Assembly (NCBI GenBank): GCA_037349315.1
Contig: JBAIAC010000133.1
Coordinates: forward strand, 434,001-498,000
DNA length: 64,000 nt
Direction: 5' to 3'
From: Chelydra serpentina
Lineage: Eukaryota > Chordata > Testudines > Chelydridae
In this document: positions 63,701-64,000 of the stretch, piece after piece
How positions within the stretch are numbered: position 1 is the first letter of the stretch
How the letters are laid out: each line of letters begins with the position of its first letter
Made by a program: the position numbers and the translations under genes
The notes under the pieces: model-generated
The model's database searches: none
Told to the model about the DNA's origin: nothing
The model's input: the letters and a program-made list of their open reading frames with translations, nothing else

Positions 63701-63768
63701 CACCTGCACAGCTCGGAACCCCGCCAGTAACAGCTCCACCACAGTCTCTACAAAGGAGCTTTGTGCAG
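45719..63768 (+). CDS. CD84/SLAMF6-like SLAM receptor gene 4, 5' part
   Basis: Exons 45719-45770 (signal peptide), 60503-60826 (V) and 63502-63768 (C2) join in frame; transmembrane and tail exons would lie beyond the window. The V domain has the phrase [11 protein letters not shown], then [20 protein letters not shown], very close to SLAMF6 and CD84, homotypic receptors of leukocytes. The C2 domain carries NVTYSW and [11 protein letters not shown]. The position after SLAMF1 in the same orientation agrees with CD84 (then SLAMF6) in mammals. The first intron is 14.7 kb and full of nested repeats, so the link between the leader exon and the V exon rests on phase, length and lack of another leader. 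CD84 versus SLAMF6 cannot be decided without the tail. Confidence 0.8.
46540..46645 (+). repeat. interspersed repeat 'C', copy 2
   Basis: AAATTTGTTAGTCTCTAAGG, TGCTACAAGTTTTTCTT and CAGACTAACACGGCTACTAC are the conserved 3' part of the family at 41300 and 51827. Confidence 0.7.
46650..47145. other. gene 4 intron 1, AT-rich stretch
   Basis: Rich in ATTATTGATT-type words (46985-47060). Nothing else recognised. Confidence 0.35.
47150..47370. repeat. interspersed repeat 'B', copy 3
   Basis: TGTTGCCAAATCTCACGATA, GGGAAAATCTCAGCTTGCC and GGGGCTTGACTCAGGATTTT match the copy at 54670-54955. Confidence 0.6.
47870..48262. repeat. MITE-like repeat (GATGTCTGCACGGCACC)
   Basis: Begins GGGGATGTCTGCACGGCACC, has GTGTGGACGCAGCTTAAGCC and ends CATGTGCTGCAGACGGACCC, an opposed terminus. 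Related to 31610-31960. Confidence 0.5.
48551..49366 (+). mobile_element. solo LTR, family 2, copy 2, with 5-bp target duplication
   Basis: An 816-bp element bordered on both sides by GGGTC (48546-48550 and 49367-49371). A TATAAAA box is at 48598 and an AATAAA at 49065, in the order of an LTR promoter and polyadenylation site. The end is TTGACA. It is an inverted copy of 42341-43155. There is no internal retroviral sequence. Confidence 0.9.
49380..50020 (+). repeat. MIR-like SINE interrupted by a MITE
   Basis: SINE 5' words (GGATGGTCTTGTGCTTAAGG, CTGGGTTCAATTCCCACCTC) and the tail start (GGATTGTAAGATCTTCGGGG) lie before 49672. The tail resumes at about 49956 with GCTCTGTGTTTGTGCAGCGC. Confidence 0.7.
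49673..49955. mobile_element. MITE inserted in a SINE (GGTCTACACTA ... TAGTGTAGACG)
   Basis: It starts CCTGGTCTACACTAAAACTT and ends GCTTGTAGTGTAGACGTG, an inverted terminus. TTAGGTCGAACTAG and TTAGGTCAACCTGAT lie inside. It splits the SINE tail, so it is the younger insertion. Confidence 0.75.
50479..52330 (-). mobile_element. CR1 LINE, truncated, minus strand
   Basis: The 3' end is at about 50479 (reverse of CATAAGAATGGCCATATTGG). On the minus strand 51521-51033 reads a reverse-transcriptase part with the catalytic box KFADDTKLF, then [16 protein letters not shown] and ERDLGVIV. 50830-50686 reads [20 protein letters not shown]. The frame is broken between these parts. The 5' part continues to about 52330 with no start of ORF2. 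A 236-bp repeat interrupts it at 51827. Confidence 0.92.
51827..52062 (+). mobile_element. repeat 'C', copy 3, inserted in the CR1
   Basis: Flanked by TCTAATAG on both sides (51819-51826 and 52063-52070), a target duplication inside the CR1. It contains CCTCATCCTCCCTGATTGAA, GCATCTGAAGAAGTGGGTAT, GTCTGTTGGTCTATAAGGTG and CAGACTAACACGGCTACCCC, so it is the most complete copy of this family in the window. Confidence 0.85.
52335..53925. other. gene 4 intron 1, nothing recognised
   Basis: No exon or clear element. GGCTACATCTACACGGCAGT near 53762 is the end of a TACACT-type MITE. Confidence 0.35.
53931..54297. mobile_element. hAT-like element (CAGCGGTTCTCAAACTGG termini)
   Basis: It starts CAGCGGTTCTCAAACTGGGG and ends AAGTTTGGGAACCCCCGTA. 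GCCTGGGGCTGAAG and CTCAGGTTTGGGCTTTGACT are internal repeats of the kind seen in this hAT family. Confidence 0.7.
54670..54955. repeat. interspersed repeat 'B', copy 4
   Basis: GCCCCAGCTCCTGGAGTCTG, TGATTAGGTGAGAATTGCAG, AAAAACCTTATGATTTCTAA and AGTTTTGACACTCCAGGTTG make this the best-preserved copy. Confidence 0.65.
54960..56860. other. gene 4 intron 1, little recognised
   Basis: No Ig or leader signature. 55900-56000 carries AT-rich words (AAAATGTTTCATTTCGACAC) like the inverted-repeat arms elsewhere. 56330-56410 resembles a diverged SINE tail. Confidence 0.35.
56865..57130 (+). repeat. interspersed repeat 'A', copy 3
   Basis: TCAGTTCAAGCTCGGGCTAT, CTCTTTGTCAGTTGGTCTCT, GGAGAATCGAGTTTGAACC and GGAGGTGTTACAACCTGAGC in one uninterrupted block, showing that copy 1 is split. 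Confidence 0.7.
58443..58635. mobile_element. mariner/Tigger-type MITE, nested
   Basis: Inverted termini CACCTCTACCCTGATATAAC and GTTATATCCAGGTAGAGGTG lie between TA dinucleotides (58443-58444 and 58634-58635). TA target sites and GATATAAC termini fit the Tc1/mariner group. Confidence 0.8.
59105..59290 (-). mobile_element. CR1 3' end, nested
   Basis: TCATAGAACCATAGAATATC, GGGTTGGAAGGGACCTTAGT and CAACCCCCTGCTCAAAGCAG are the reversed CR1 3' terminus. Confidence 0.9.
60503..60826 (+). CDS. gene 4 V-type Ig domain exon
   Basis: The acceptor is TAAATATGCAG (60492-60502) and the donor A|GTGAGT at 60827; 324 nt, phase 1 to phase 1. It encodes [16 protein letters not shown], strand C Trp (SAAWTAN), and [11 protein letters not shown]. 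It has no cysteines and one N-glycosylation site (NAT). The wording is closest to SLAMF6 and CD84. Confidence 0.92.
60830..63500. other. gene 4 intron 2
   Basis: It holds a + strand CR1 3' end (61430-61500) and AT-rich inverted-repeat arm sequence (62220-62460, GATTTTGACAAAATGTTCAG). No additional Ig exon was found. Confidence 0.5.
61428..61500 (+). mobile_element. CR1 3' end
   Basis: GGGGGTTGGACTAGATGACC, TCCTGAGGTCCCTTCCAACC and GAGATTCTATGATTCTA are the CR1 terminus in + orientation. Confidence 0.9.
63502..63768 (+). CDS. gene 4 C2-type Ig domain exon
   Basis: The acceptor is CACCCCTCGTAG (63490-63501) and the donor G|GTAAGT at 63769; 267 nt, phase 1 to phase 1. It encodes [27 protein letters not shown] and a final KELC. 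The canonical four cysteines are present ([17 protein letters not shown]). Two extra ones (CDSVTC) precede them. Five or more N-glycosylation sites are visible (NET, NYT, NVT, NES, NSS). Confidence 0.92.
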
Positions 63769-64000
63769 GTAAGTCCTTCTGCAGGAAAGACTCCTGTTTA
63801 AAACAAAAACAATCCATGAACGTCTATAGAAGCTAAAGGACCCCTCCTGTCAATCTGCCATGTGCTGATCTCCCAGGTCACTGGTAGGATCAGGCTCACA
63901 ACAGTGACAGTTTTATAGCCCTGCTTGTGTTACAGGAGAGCAAAGAGAACCGAATTTTACCTAACAGGCATAACTGTATAAGAGCTTCTTTAACGGAGAG
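63769..64000. other. gene 4 intron 3, start
   Basis: Intron sequence after the C2 exon up to the window end. The membrane and tail exons are not included. Confidence 0.6.

Noticed and set aside
1..64000. CRISPR array, tRNA, rRNA or bacterial operon
   Set aside because: No spaced direct repeats, cloverleaf or rRNA sequence was noticed; gene structure is spliced and vertebrate.

Overview
The window is intron-rich vertebrate nuclear DNA. It carries part of the signalling lymphocytic activation molecule (SLAM/CD2-family) receptor cluster, with all recognised genes on the + strand. The repeat load (CR1 LINEs, MIR-like SINEs, many short hAT-type elements with 8-bp target duplications, solo LTRs) fits a non-avian sauropsid, most likely a turtle. 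The species call is inference. Gene order CD48-like, CD48-like, SLAMF1, CD84/SLAMF6-like matches the mammalian SLAM locus read in one direction.

Layout. 299-1695 is the 3' part of a CD48-like gene (C2 Ig exon plus terminal exon with a hydrophobic, tailless C-terminus). 6507-10904 is a complete four-exon SLAM-family gene of 244 aa: signal peptide, cysteine-free V domain, C2 domain, GPI-type terminal exon; a polyadenylation signal lies at 11254. 17258-34752 is a complete seven-exon SLAMF1 (CD150) orthologue of 408 aa: signal peptide, V, C2, transmembrane segment and three cytoplasmic exons, each with one TIY switch motif. 45719-63768 is the 5' part of a CD84/SLAMF6-like receptor (signal peptide, V, C2); its membrane and tail exons lie beyond the window.

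The genes share a rigid design. The three signal-peptide exons are each 52 nt and end in phase 1, the V exons are 324-327 nt, the C2 exons 258-285 nt, and every extracellular junction is phase 1. Exon lengths of the two complete genes sum to whole codons (735 and 1227 nt). By family knowledge these are homotypic or CD48-CD244/CD2-type adhesion receptors of leukocytes. The tailed members recruit SAP/EAT-2 through phosphotyrosine switch motifs, and the GPI-type members act as ligands.

The rest is mostly mobile-element sequence: hAT-like elements with readable 8-bp duplications (7370, 23498, 25621, 58154), a four-level nest at 58062-60402, a TTAA-flanked element at 14348, two families of solo LTRs (36578/43571 and 42341/48551), a truncated CR1 on the minus strand at 50479-52330 and many MIR-like SINEs. 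No tRNA, rRNA, CRISPR or bacterial features were seen. Points of most interest: the long C-terminal extension of the SLAMF1 tail, the mix of a Ly9/CD84-like V domain with a GPI-type ending in the second gene, and extra cysteine pairs in two C2 domains.
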